Shown: piece by piece, positions 8,735 through 17,022 of the stretch
Layout: each line of letters begins with the position of its first letter
Numbering within the stretch: the stretch's first letter is position 1
Origin: Sphingomonas sp. RIT328
GTDB taxonomy: Bacteria > Pseudomonadota > Alphaproteobacteria > Sphingomonadales > Sphingomonadaceae
Assembly (NCBI RefSeq): GCF_000632225.1
Contig: NZ_JFYV01000014.1
Span: 1 to 64,000, forward strand
Direction of reading: 5' to 3'
DNA length: 64,000 bases
Position numbers and translations under genes: made by a program
The notes under the pieces: generated by a model
What the model was told of the DNA's origin: nothing
The model's database searches: none
What the model saw: only the letters and a program-made list of their open reading frames with translations

Positions 8735-11437
8735 TTACCACCGTTTAGAAATGGTGGCGGCGACGATGCGCCCCAACGCACTAGAATAGGTCGGGTCATA
8801 GCCGTTGGCCAGGTCGGCAAGCGGGGGTGCGCGATTGAACAGGTTGCGTGCGTTGATGCCGATGCGCAGATCGCGCGAGAAGCTGCCTGCCTCACCGCCG
8901 AAGGTATAGCTGACGTCGATGTCAAACGTGTCATAGGCGCCGATCCGGCCGACCAGCGTGCTGTTTATGTTGTCATAGGCGCCGACGTGATTCCAGTTGA
9001 CGATCGCGGCCGCGCCGCCGCTGCGCCAGCCGAGGCTGCCGCGCATCTGGAACTTGACCGGGAAGCCGAGCTGGTTCTTGCTCTCGACCAAAGTACCGCC
9101 GGCCTCGCCGGTCTTGTATGTGAGGAAGTAGGTGCCGTTGGCGCCGACGGTGAAGGTGCCGGCACGATCCGTCTCGAGCGCCCACGATGCCTGGAAGTCG
9201 AGGCCCTCGGCATGGACGACGCCGACGTTGGTGCGGCGGGCGTCGACCAGCACCAGCGACGCGCTGTTGTAATCCAGCGCGGGGGATGCAGTGAAGCCGC
9301 TGTTGGCGAAGGTCTGGCGCAGCGCGGTGAACGCGGCGGTATTGGCGAAGCCGACGAAGCCCGCATAACGCGTCGGATTATTGAGATAGAGGAACAGCCG
9401 GCCGAAGCCGTCGACGATCTGATTGGTATAGTCGATGTTGAAATAGGTGCCGCTGAGTTTGAGGCCGGGAATGCCGCGCGGCGCGATGTCGACGCCGGCG
9501 CTCCACGTCGTCGCAGTCTCGGGCTTCAGGCCGGGATTGCCGCCGGCAAGTAGCGCCGCATAAACGAAGGTACCATTGGCAAGGGCTGCGGGGAATTGGT
9601 AGATGCCCGCGCCGCTAGACAGAGCGTCATTTTCCGACAGACCGGGCGCGCGGAACGACGTGCCATAGCTGCCGCGCACCGTCAGCCCGTCGACGGGACT
9701 CCAGTTGGCCCCGAACTTGGGATTGGTGGTCGATCCGAAGTCGCTGTACTTTTCGTAACGTACAGCGCCGGTCAGATCGAGGCGGCGGAACAGCGGGATC
9801 GCATTGTCGGCGCCGAAGATCGGCACGACCAACTCTCCATAGGCCGCCTTGACGGTGCGGCTGTTGCTCGATCCCGTCGTCACCGGCAGGCCAGTGACGG
9901 CGCTGCTGCTGATGAAGGTGCCGTCGAGCCGCTCCTCGCGATATTCGCCGCCGACCGCGATGCGCACAGCGCCGCCCGGCAACCTGAACAGCGCGCCGTC
10001 GATCGTCCCTTCCACGGTCTTGAGCGTGCTTTCGCCGGTGACGTTGAAGCGGCCGCTGGTGACGCGGCCGATCGTCGCGGCATTGTTACCGTCCGCGCCG
10101 GTGAACAGGTTGAGCGCCGTCGCCGGATTGGTGTCGGCGAGCGCCTGATTGAGGTAGTAATTGTTGATCTGGACGCGATCGGTGTTGTCGCGACCCTTGC
10201 CGTAGGATCCGGACAGCTGAAGGCGGAAGTCGCCGAGCTTGGCCTCGGCGCCGACGATCCCCTGATAGGTCTCCGTCTCGATGCGAGTATGGCCGTAGGG
10301 CAAAGCCTGCAGCAGGCCGGAGAATGACACCGGCGTCGTCGCGGCGATGCCGTTGGGCAGGAAGGGATTGGTCGCCGGAACGGTGATCGCGTTGAGGCTC
10401 AGCGCTTCATATTGGTCAGAATTGCGCGCGCTGTAGAAGCCCTGTGAGAAGATCTTGATGCGGTCGCCGATCTGCTGCTCGACATAGCCGAACAGGCTGG
10501 TCCGCTCGGTCTCCGGGATGAGATAGGCGAGCTTGGCGCTGTCGCACGTATTCTGCCCGGCGGTGAGGTTGCCGAGGGTGAGGCCGGTGCCGCTGCCGGC
10601 CGGCACGCGATAGTCGGTGCCGTTGACCGTCAGCGTCCCCGGTACGCCGCAATTGGTGGTCAGGCCGTTCGCCCCGCCGAAGCGACGGCGGTCGCTTGAC
10701 ACAAAGCTGCGGTCGGCACCGCGTAGTGCCGCGTTCCAGACATGGTCGGCGGCCATCATAGCATGGCCGCTGCCCCAGCTGCCACCAACTGCGCCGCCGG
10801 CCTGATAATCCCAATAGCTGTCGCCGCCGCCGAGCCGGAAGCTGACTTCCGCGCCGTTGAGATTCTTGCGCGGGATGAGGTTTATGACGCCGGCGACCGC
10901 GTCAGAGCCGTAGATGGCCGAGGCGCCGTCGGCGATCACCTCGACCCGCTCCAGCGCGAGCGTCGGGATGAACGAAGGGTCGACCAGCTGCCCCTGCGTG
11001 CCTTGCGTCGGCACGCGATGGCCGTCGATGATCGTCAGCGTCGCGGTCGGGCCGATACCGCGGAGGTTTGGCGCGCTCGCACGGCTGATGTTCGACGGCG
11101 CGGCGGCCCCCGAGGCGCCCTCGGCGTTGATGCCGATCGCGGCGATCTGCGGCACCTGGCGCAGCACGTCGGCGGTGGTGGTCGCGCCGGAGTTGCGGAT
11201 TTCGTCGCGGCCGACCGCGATCACGCTCGAGCCGATCGGCGCGGTGCCGCGGATGCGCGATCCGGTGACCACAATATCGGCGGCGGGCGTGTCGTCGCTG
11301 GCGGCATCGTCGCTCTGCGCTGGCGGCGCGGTGACCGGCTCGGCAACCTGCGCGGCGGCGGGGGCCGCCCAGCCGAGCAGCGCGCCGGCGGCGACGGACA
11401 GGCAGAGCACGGCTTTGGATGTGGTCACGAGGGCCAT
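8735..11437 (-). CDS. TonB-dependent outer-membrane receptor (P450 locus)
   Basis: The 900-residue protein has a signal peptide (LCLSVAAGALLGWAAPAAAQ), a TonB-box-like [11 protein letters not shown] just after it, a plug domain (about 60-185, ending in RVEVIADGASAIYGSDAVAGVINLI) and a long beta-barrel finishing with the terminal aromatic (ISKRW). It imports a bulky substrate across the outer membrane using TonB energy. I chose the ATG at 11437, which has GGGAG eight bases upstream; the frame extends to a TTG at 11452 without a ribosome-binding site. It lies 57 bases after the membrane-protein gene on the same strand and is probably the last gene of the LacI-controlled P450 operon. There is no STN domain, so it should not signal through FecR. 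Confidence 0.9.
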   Translation of the reverse strand: MALVTTSKAVLCLSVAAGALLGWAAPAAAQVAEPVTAPPAQSDDAASDDTPAADIVVTGSRIRGTAPIGSSVIAVGRDEIRNSGATTTADVLRQVPQIAAIGINAEGASGAAAPSNISRASAPNLRGIGPTATLTIIDGHRVPTQGTQGQLVDPSFIPTLALERVEVIADGASAIYGSDAVAGVINLIPRKNLNGAEVSFRLGGGDSYWDYQAGGAVGGSWGSGHAMMAADHVWNAALRGADRSFVSSDRRRFGGANGLTTNCGVPGTLTVNGTDYRVPAGSGTGLTLGNLTAGQNTCDSAKLAYLIPETERTSLFGYVEQQIGDRIKIFSQGFYSARNSDQYEALSLNAITVPATNPFLPNGIAATTPVSFSGLLQALPYGHTRIETETYQGIVGAEAKLGDFRLQLSGSYGKGRDNTDRVQINNYYLNQALADTNPATALNLFTGADGNNAATIGRVTSGRFNVTGESTLKTVEGTIDGALFRLPGGAVRIAVGGEYREERLDGTFISSSAVTGLPVTTGSSNSRTVKAAYGELVVPIFGADNAIPLFRRLDLTGAVRYEKYSDFGSTTNPKFGANWSPVDGLTVRGSYGTSFRAPGLSENDALSSGAGIYQFPAALANGTFVYAALLAGGNPGLKPETATTWSAGVDIAPRGIPGLKLSGTYFNIDYTNQIVDGFGRLFLYLNNPTRYAGFVGFANTAAFTALRQTFANSGFTASPALDYNSASLVLVDARRTNVGVVHAEGLDFQASWALETDRAGTFTVGANGTYFLTYKTGEAGGTLVESKNQLGFPVKFQMRGSLGWRSGGAAAIVNWNHVGAYDNINSTLVGRIGAYDTFDIDVSYTFGGEAGSFSRDLRIGINARNLFNRAPPLADLANGYDPTYSSALGRIVAATISKRW

Positions 11438-11494
11438 TCTATCATCTCCCAAATTGTTACCTGCGCATCTGTCGCGCGCTGGCGGTTCGAACAG

Positions 11495-12532
11495 TCAGCG
11501 GGTGGTCGGCATCGCCCGGCGCGCTACGCGCCGCGCCGACCAGCGCGGCGCGAGCGACAGCAGCACAATCGCGGCGATCAGCAGGCCGGCGCCGGCAAGC
11601 TCGGCGCCGCTCGGCGCACGCATGCCCCAGCCGGCGGCGAGGATCAGTGCCGCGGCGACACCGGCGACGAGGCTCGATGCCCGCTCCAAGGGCACGCAAT
11701 AGGCATTCTCGCGCGGATCCAGCAGGATGACGACCGAGAAGACCGAAACGATCGTCAGCGTCACCGCGATGAAGGCAATCCAGACGATCGACGGGTCGGT
11801 CCAGATGTCGATGAAGCCGAAGCGCAGCTCATTCGCCTGATCGCCAAACCCCGCCGCCGACAAAGCGGCAAGGATCGCCACCGACGTCGGCAGCGCGAAC
11901 AGCTTCTCCTCGACGAAATAGCGGCGCACATCAGCCGCCTCGCCGGTCTTGCCGACCGCGGTCATTACCGACAGGCGGATGAAATAGCCGAGCGTGTAGA
12001 GCACCACCGCGACGATCGCGAGCGGCGGCAGCGCGAAGCCGCCGCGACTGTAGAGCGTGGTCAGCAGCGCCACCGCGACGATGCCGATCGCCACCCAGCT
12101 CCACCAGCGCACCCGCCGCCCAAACATCAGGTCGATGATCGGCGCGACGATCAGCACGTCTCCACGCATCAGCAGCTGGATGAACGGAATGCTGACACCC
12201 GCGAACGTGTAGGACAGCGGCACGGTGAAGATGATGCAGGCGGTGCCGATCCCCGACAGCAAGGTGAAGCGCGTCGGCACCGGAATGCGGCGGCCGAGGA
12301 TGCGGACACCATGCGCGTCGCGATGCCAGCCCGACAGCCAGATGAATAGATAGGTGAGGATGAGGTTGAGGATCAGCGTCGCGGGCAGCGTCTCCAGCCC
12401 GGTCAACGGTCGCCCAAGGCCGGGATGCGGCAGTCGGGTGAGCAGCGCCGTAACAAGGATGTTCGGCAGATAGGCCAGAAAATAGAGGAGGATGAGGCCC
12501 TCTATCGGCATCGGGCGTCGGTCCGCGCTCAT
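11495..12532 (-). CDS. Multipass inner-membrane protein of unknown function
   Basis: The 345-residue protein has about ten hydrophobic helices (for example LILLYFLAYLPNILVTALL, TLILNLILTYLFIWL, LPPLAIVAVVLYTLGYFI, IVWIAFIAVTLTIVSVFSVV) and basic loops such as GRRIPVPTRF and FGRRVRWW. Overall size and helix count recall drug/metabolite transporter (EamA-like) proteins, but I saw no diagnostic motif and leave the function open. Its start overlaps the P450 stop as ATGA (12529-12532), so the two are translationally coupled. A transport or membrane-partner role for the P450 substrate or product is the simplest reading. Confidence 0.65.
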   Translation of the reverse strand: MSADRRPMPIEGLILLYFLAYLPNILVTALLTRLPHPGLGRPLTGLETLPATLILNLILTYLFIWLSGWHRDAHGVRILGRRIPVPTRFTLLSGIGTACIIFTVPLSYTFAGVSIPFIQLLMRGDVLIVAPIIDLMFGRRVRWWSWVAIGIVAVALLTTLYSRGGFALPPLAIVAVVLYTLGYFIRLSVMTAVGKTGEAADVRRYFVEEKLFALPTSVAILAALSAAGFGDQANELRFGFIDIWTDPSIVWIAFIAVTLTIVSVFSVVILLDPRENAYCVPLERASSLVAGVAAALILAAGWGMRAPSGAELAGAGLLIAAIVLLSLAPRWSARRVARRAMPTTR

Positions 12533-13707
12533 ACCTCGTGCTCGAAGCGGATCGGCGCGCTGAGCGCCCCGATCTCGGGGAAGCGGGTCGGCTGCGGTTC
12601 GTTCGCCAACGTGAAGCCGGGGGCCGCCGACAGCAGTTCGTCGAGTGCGACGATCAGCTCAAGCCGGCCGAGTCCGGCACCGACGCACATGTGCGGCCCG
12701 CGCCCGAAGGCGAGAGAGGCAGCGATGTTGGGGCGGTCGATGCGGAACCGGTCGGCATCCTCGAACACCGCCTCGTCGCGGTTGGCCGAGGCGTAGACGA
12801 GCGCGATCGGCTCGCCGGCGGGAATAGTGCGGCCGCGGATGCAGACGTCGCGGACGGCGGTGCGGGCGAAGCCGCGATAGGGGGTGTAGAGGCGCAGGAA
12901 CTCGTCGACCGCCGCGGGCAGCAAGCTTCGATTTTCGCGCAGCTGCGTCTGCAAGGCGCGATCGCGCGACAGATGCACCGCGATCGAGCCGACCATCACG
13001 CTCGGCGCGATCAGGCCGACGACCAGCACCTGGCGGATCGTGCCGATGATCAGATCGTCGGGCAGCGGCGCGCCGTCGACCTGGACCGCGAGCAGGGCGC
13101 TGGTCGCATCCGTCTCGGTGGCAAGCGGGGCGGCGCGGCGTGCGGCGACGATATCGCGCGCGACCTCGTACAGCGCCGCGCTGGCGATGCGGGTGTCCTC
13201 AACGTCATTGGATTGGACCGCGATATTATAGCGCTGGCCGATCGCCGCGAGCTGCTCGACCGCCGGTTCGGATAGGTTCATCCAATGGCCGAATACCGCG
13301 ACGGGCATGCGCGACGAAAAGTCGGCGCAGATGTCGCCGCCGCCGCGCGCCACCATCGCCGCGAGCAGGTCGCGGCAGATGCGCCGGATCACCGGCTCCA
13401 GCGCGGCGACGCGCCGTTCCGACAGCAGGGGCGCGAGTGCGCGCCGATAGGGAGTATGATCTGGCGGATCGAGGTGCAGCGGCGGCCGGCGGCCGGTGAA
13501 GGCGACCTTGGGCACAACATTCTGCTGCGAAGTCAGATAGGTCTGCCAGTCGGTGGCGACCGCGGCGACGTCCTCGTGTTTCAGCAACGCCCAGAAACCA
13601 CCCCAGGCGTCGCTATGCGCGACCGGACAGGTCGCGCGCAGTCGGCGATAGTCGTCGTGCGGACTGTCGAAGGTCTCTACGCTAAGGGGGTCGAAATCAT
13701 GGGACAT
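12529..13707 (-). CDS. Cytochrome P450 with a non-canonical I-helix
   Basis: The 392-residue soluble bacterial P450 has the heme-binding loop FGRGPHMCVGAGLGRLE with Cys341 as thiolate ligand, the K-helix ExxR at Glu269-Arg272 (EFLR) and the PPDHTPYRR helix-C region at 81-89. The I-helix, normally AGxE/DT, reads VGLIAPS at 230-236. The acid and the following threonine that deliver protons to bound oxygen are both replaced. This may mean another proton path or unusual chemistry. The protein needs a ferredoxin and reductase, which are not encoded nearby. It heads an operon with the membrane protein and the TonB receptor; a LacI-type operator lies 20 bases upstream of its start. Confidence 0.9.
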   Translation of the reverse strand: MSHDFDPLSVETFDSPHDDYRRLRATCPVAHSDAWGGFWALLKHEDVAAVATDWQTYLTSQQNVVPKVAFTGRRPPLHLDPPDHTPYRRALAPLLSERRVAALEPVIRRICRDLLAAMVARGGGDICADFSSRMPVAVFGHWMNLSEPAVEQLAAIGQRYNIAVQSNDVEDTRIASAALYEVARDIVAARRAAPLATETDATSALLAVQVDGAPLPDDLIIGTIRQVLVVGLIAPSVMVGSIAVHLSRDRALQTQLRENRSLLPAAVDEFLRLYTPYRGFARTAVRDVCIRGRTIPAGEPIALVYASANRDEAVFEDADRFRIDRPNIAASLAFGRGPHMCVGAGLGRLELIVALDELLSAAPGFTLANEPQPTRFPEIGALSAPIRFEHEV

Positions 13708-13726
13708 GATGATATGCTACGCTTCA

Positions 13727-13740
13727 TGAAATCGTTTGCA
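13727..13740. promoter_or_regulatory. LacI-family operator between the P450 and lacI-type genes
   Basis: The 14-base sequence TGAAATCGTTTGCA is a near-palindrome with a central CG, the classic shape of LacI/GalR-family operators. It lies in the 64-base divergent intergenic region, 20 bases before the P450 start and 32 bases before the regulator start, so one bound repressor could block both promoters. Confidence 0.7.
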
Positions 13741-13771
13741 AGATATTTTTCACTCGTGCGGCGGCCGTAGG

Positions 13772-14764
13772 ATGAGCCGCAAGCCCGCCCGCATCGAAGA
13801 AGTCGCCCGTATCGCCGGCGTATCGGCGGCGACCGTGTCGCGCTATTTTAACAATCCGTCCGTCGTCGCCGCCGAGACGGCGAACCGGATCCGCGTCGCG
13901 GTGGCCGAGGTCGGCTATCTCCCTAACCTCAACGCCGGCTCGCTCGCCTCCAACCGCTCCCGGATCATCGCGGTACTCGTCCCCGACATCGCCCAGTCGA
14001 TCTTCAACGACACCGTCGAGGCGATGATCGAGGAGCTGTCGATGCACGGCAACAGCGTGATGATCTCGCTGACCGGATCGGGCAACGAGCTGCTCAACAG
14101 CCAGATCGACGTCGCGCTTTCCCGCCGTGTCGATGCGATCATCCTCACCAGCGTCGTCACCGACGAGGCGACCCGCGCGCGCCTGCGCAGCCACCCGACG
14201 ACGATCATCGAGACCTGGGCGCTGCCTGACGATCCGATCGAGATCGCAGTCGGCTTCTCCCACCATGCGGTCGGCGAGGCGAGCGCGCAGTTCAGCCGCG
14301 ATCGCGGCTATCGCCGCCCGCATCTCGTCGTGCCGCAATCGCCCCGCGCCATCGAGCGCGCCGAGGGTTTCATCGCCGCCTGGAGTCGCCTTGGTGGTGA
14401 GACGCCGACGGTGCAGCCGGTGTCGAGCCCGAGTCACTTCGGGCAGGGGCGACTCGCCTTCCGCGGGATGAGCGACCTGCCGGCGCAGCCCGATGTCGCG
14501 CTGTGCGGGTCGGACTGGATCGCGCAGGGCCTGATCGTCGAGGCTAGCGCGGCAGGCATCCGCATCCCGGACGAGCTGGCGGTGATCGGCTTCGGCAATC
14601 TTCGGCTGGCCGGCGACATGCGGCCGACGATCACATCGATCGACATAGACGGGCATGAGATCGCGCGCGAGACGATCCGGGCGCTGCGCCGGCTTGCCGA
14701 GGGCAAGTCGGTGTCCGCGCGCCTCCCGGTCGAATTCCGCATCATCGCGCGGGAGAGTGCGTGA
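13772..14764 (+). CDS. LacI/GalR-family transcriptional repressor
   Basis: The 330-residue protein begins with the LacI helix-turn-helix (about residues 5-24, IEEVARIAGVSAATVSRYFN) and hinge (YLPNLNAGSLASNRS), followed by a periplasmic-binding-protein-like effector domain (IIAVLVPDIAQSIFND to VIGFGNLRLAGDMRPTITSID). The effector of such proteins is usually a small carbohydrate or related catabolite. I chose the ATG at 13772; a TTG at 13736 would start inside the operator. It is divergent from the P450 operon and followed by two hydrolase genes. Operator-like sites at 13727 and 14774 suggest it represses itself, the P450 operon and the hydrolases. Confidence 0.9.
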   Translation: MSRKPARIEEVARIAGVSAATVSRYFNNPSVVAAETANRIRVAVAEVGYLPNLNAGSLASNRSRIIAVLVPDIAQSIFNDTVEAMIEELSMHGNSVMISLTGSGNELLNSQIDVALSRRVDAIILTSVVTDEATRARLRSHPTTIIETWALPDDPIEIAVGFSHHAVGEASAQFSRDRGYRRPHLVVPQSPRAIERAEGFIAAWSRLGGETPTVQPVSSPSHFGQGRLAFRGMSDLPAQPDVALCGSDWIAQGLIVEASAAGIRIPDELAVIGFGNLRLAGDMRPTITSIDIDGHEIARETIRALRRLAEGKSVSARLPVEFRIIARESA

Positions 14765-14773
14765 AACAGCTTA

Positions 14774-14787
14774 TGAAAAGGCTTGCA
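14774..14787. promoter_or_regulatory. Second, weaker LacI-type operator before the hydrolase genes
   Basis: TGAAAAGGCTTGCA lies 10 bases after the lacI-type stop and 50 bases before the first hydrolase start. It shares TGAAA at the start and TTGCA at the end with the site at 13727, with the same 14-base length, but its centre is GG rather than CG, so binding may be weaker. Confidence 0.45.
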
Positions 14788-14836
14788 TGATCGAAACGCT
14801 GCTGTCATTTCTTCCCGACCTTGGAGGGGATCAGCG

Positions 14837-15799
14837 ATGAAACAAGCTCTCTCGGCCGCGCTGTCGCTCTTCGCCGCGGCGGGATCTGCGCAGACGCCGC
14901 CGGCCAGTGCACCGCCATCACAGGCGGCGATCATGGAAGCGTTCAACAAACGACCCGATACGCCGGGGAGCGGGCCCTATCCCGCGATGAAGAACGTGGA
15001 TGCGGCCTTCCCGGGCCATACCGTCTACCGCCCGCGCAACCTCGCCGCGCTCGGCCAGCGCAAGCTGCCGGTCCTGCTGTGGGGCAATGGCGGCTGTTCC
15101 GACGATGGCGCCTCGGCGCGGCTTTATCTGTCGGAGATCGCCTCGCACGGCTATCTCGTCGTCGCGGCGGGGACGATCCGCAGCGGCCCCGGCGTCGCCT
15201 GGCGCTTCGAACCGCCGGTCGCACCGCCGCCAGGCAAGGTCATCCCGCCGGTCAAGACGACCGCGCGCGATGTCGTCGCGGGAATCGATCTGGCGATCAA
15301 GGCGAATGCCGATCCGCGCAATCCGCTGCACGGCCGCATCGACACGCAGCGCGTCGCCGTGTCCGGGCATAGCTGCGGCGGGCTGCAGGCGCTGCAGGTC
15401 GCCGGCGATCCGCGCATCCGCACCGTCATCGTCAACAACAGCGGCATATTCGCCGACGGCGCGCAGCCGATCGCCGGGATGGAAGTCGACAAGAGCCTGC
15501 TCGCGGCGCTGCATACGCCGATCCTCTACGTGCTGGGCGGCCCAGATGATGTCGCGCATCCGAACGGTACCGACGATTTCCGCCGCATCGATACGGTGCC
15601 GGCAGTTTTGGTCGACCTGCCGGTCGGGCATGGCGGCACCTTCATGCAGCCGAACGGCGGCGAGGGCGCGCGGATCGCGGTCGCCTGGCTGGCGTGGCAG
15701 CTCAACGGCGACCGCAAGGCCGCGGCAATGTTCACGGGAGCGGAGTGCGGCCTGTGCCGGTCGTCGACCGTCACGATCGAGCGCAAGCGCCTTGATTAG
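14837..15799 (+). CDS. Exported alpha/beta hydrolase (dienelactone hydrolase/PET-esterase-like fold)
   Basis: The 320-residue protein has a short signal peptide (ALSLFAAAGSAQ) and an alpha/beta-hydrolase core: oxyanion region LLWGNGGC, nucleophile elbow GHSCGG with Ser179, acid Asp237 or 238 (GGPDD) and His265 (PVGHGG). All triad positions are present, so it should be an active periplasmic esterase or lipase-like enzyme. A C-terminal Cys pair (ECGLC) could form a disulfide. The ATG at 14837 has an excellent GGAGGGG ribosome-binding site; an upstream in-frame ATG at 14783 has none. It lies behind a LacI-type operator and overlaps the next hydrolase gene. Ester cleavage of the substrate imported by the locus's TonB receptor is a reasonable guess. 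Confidence 0.85.
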   Translation: MKQALSAALSLFAAAGSAQTPPASAPPSQAAIMEAFNKRPDTPGSGPYPAMKNVDAAFPGHTVYRPRNLAALGQRKLPVLLWGNGGCSDDGASARLYLSEIASHGYLVVAAGTIRSGPGVAWRFEPPVAPPPGKVIPPVKTTARDVVAGIDLAIKANADPRNPLHGRIDTQRVAVSGHSCGGLQALQVAGDPRIRTVIVNNSGIFADGAQPIAGMEVDKSLLAALHTPILYVLGGPDDVAHPNGTDDFRRIDTVPAVLVDLPVGHGGTFMQPNGGEGARIAVAWLAWQLNGDRKAAAMFTGAECGLCRSSTVTIERKRLD

Positions 15800-16700
15800 G
15801 CGCGGTCGCGTCGCGCTGTTGCCGCTCGCGTTGCTTGCCGCCACGGCGGGCCATGCGCAGCAGGCGCCGATCGTGCAGCGGCTCTACGACGGCCCTGCGC
15901 CGGGGTCCGAACACTGGCGGTCTCCCGAACGAACGGTGAAGACCGCGACCGGTGCGATCGTGTCGAACGTGCGCGATCCGGAGTTGCTCGCCTATCTGCC
16001 AGCGCCGGACAAGGCGACCGGGCGTGCTGTCATCATTCTGCCCGGTGGCGGGCTGCGCGTGCTCGGCATTGACCGGCAGATGATGGAGGTGATCCAGCGG
16101 CTCAACGCGCGCGGCACCGCCGCGTTCGTACTCAAATACCGCCTGCTTCAGACCGCAGACGTGCCCGCGCCGGCCTCCGCGACCGGAGTCGCCGCGGCGC
16201 CGCCACGATGGCCCGACTATCCGCCGCTCGCCATCCGCAACGCCAATGCCAATCCGTCCCCGCAGGATACCGCCTTGAGCGAGGTACTGCGCTTCGCCGT
16301 CGCCGACACGCGTCGGGCGTTCGCTATGATCCGAATTAACCGGACGCGTTGGAAGGTCGATCCCGACCGCATTGGCATGATCGGCATATCGGCGGGCGGT
16401 GGCGTTGCGATCGGCACGCTGCTGGCGAATGACCCGACGGCGCGTCCCACCTTCATAGCATCGATCTTCGGTCCGGCGCTTCAGGACGTCACGGTCAAAA
16501 CCGATGCGCCTCCGCTATTCATCGTCACCGAAACCGGGCACGGCCCGGTCACGGATGGCCTTGAAGCGCTGACGACGTTGTGGCGGGCGGCGAGGCGTCC
16601 TGTCGAAGAGCATATATTCGATGTGCCTCCGGGCGGTCTTGCGAACAGTTTGTGGCTTAACAGGTTCATCGAGTGGCTTGGGGAGCAGAGGATCGACTGA
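15792..16700 (+). CDS. Exported alpha/beta hydrolase (acetyl-esterase-like), triad degenerate
   Basis: The frame opens with a TTG at 15792 that overlaps the end of the previous gene by 8 bases and gives a good signal peptide (RVALLPLALLAATAGHAQQ). The 302-residue product resembles secreted sugar-ester esterases: IILPGGGLRVL as oxyanion loop and GISAGGG with Ser200. The usual acid strand (PLFLVxAxDD) reads PLFIVTETGHG and the usual C-terminal GGHGF reads VPPGGLANS, so neither the catalytic Asp nor the catalytic His is in its normal place; His250 is the only nearby candidate. It may be inactive or have moved its His. The TTG start and coupling imply expression below that of the first hydrolase. 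Confidence 0.75.
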   Translation: MIRRGRVALLPLALLAATAGHAQQAPIVQRLYDGPAPGSEHWRSPERTVKTATGAIVSNVRDPELLAYLPAPDKATGRAVIILPGGGLRVLGIDRQMMEVIQRLNARGTAAFVLKYRLLQTADVPAPASATGVAAAPPRWPDYPPLAIRNANANPSPQDTALSEVLRFAVADTRRAFAMIRINRTRWKVDPDRIGMIGISAGGGVAIGTLLANDPTARPTFIASIFGPALQDVTVKTDAPPLFIVTETGHGPVTDGLEALTTLWRAARRPVEEHIFDVPPGGLANSLWLNRFIEWLGEQRID

Positions 16701-17022
16701 GTAGGCACTGAAACACCTCTCGCCGACGAATGACCGAAGTTGGCAGGCGCGATAAGGCTGCTGAATGACCGATAGTGGGTCGAAACCGCAGGAGGGCAGG
16801 GGTCGCCGCTGTTTGATTAGATTGGCCTACAGGTGATCCTGTGGTCTAACAGTTCCGCCACGTCAATCTTGCCGGCACGGCTGCACCCAAAAAGTTGTGG
16901 CGGTTAGCAGCGCCTTACGGCGCTCGCGGTACGTCTATTGCGATACTGTTCGCCTATTCTTATTACTCGCATTCTAACGATTTCGCTGGCGCTTCCTTAA
17001 AGATGTTGAAAGTTGGTCCTGC
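16701..17022. other. Convergent intergenic region, 322 bases
   Basis: This lies between the second hydrolase (plus) and the formylglycine enzyme (minus), where both transcripts must end. A perfect 6-bp stem with a TTAC loop (AGCGCC/GGCGCT, 16909-16924) is present but has no T-tract on either strand. I saw no gene in it. Confidence 0.5.

Noticed and set aside
8738..8757. Stem CCACC/GGTGG at the end of the TonB-receptor gene, possible terminator
   Set aside because: It lies inside the coding sequence just before the stop codon and has no T-tract on the gene's strand.
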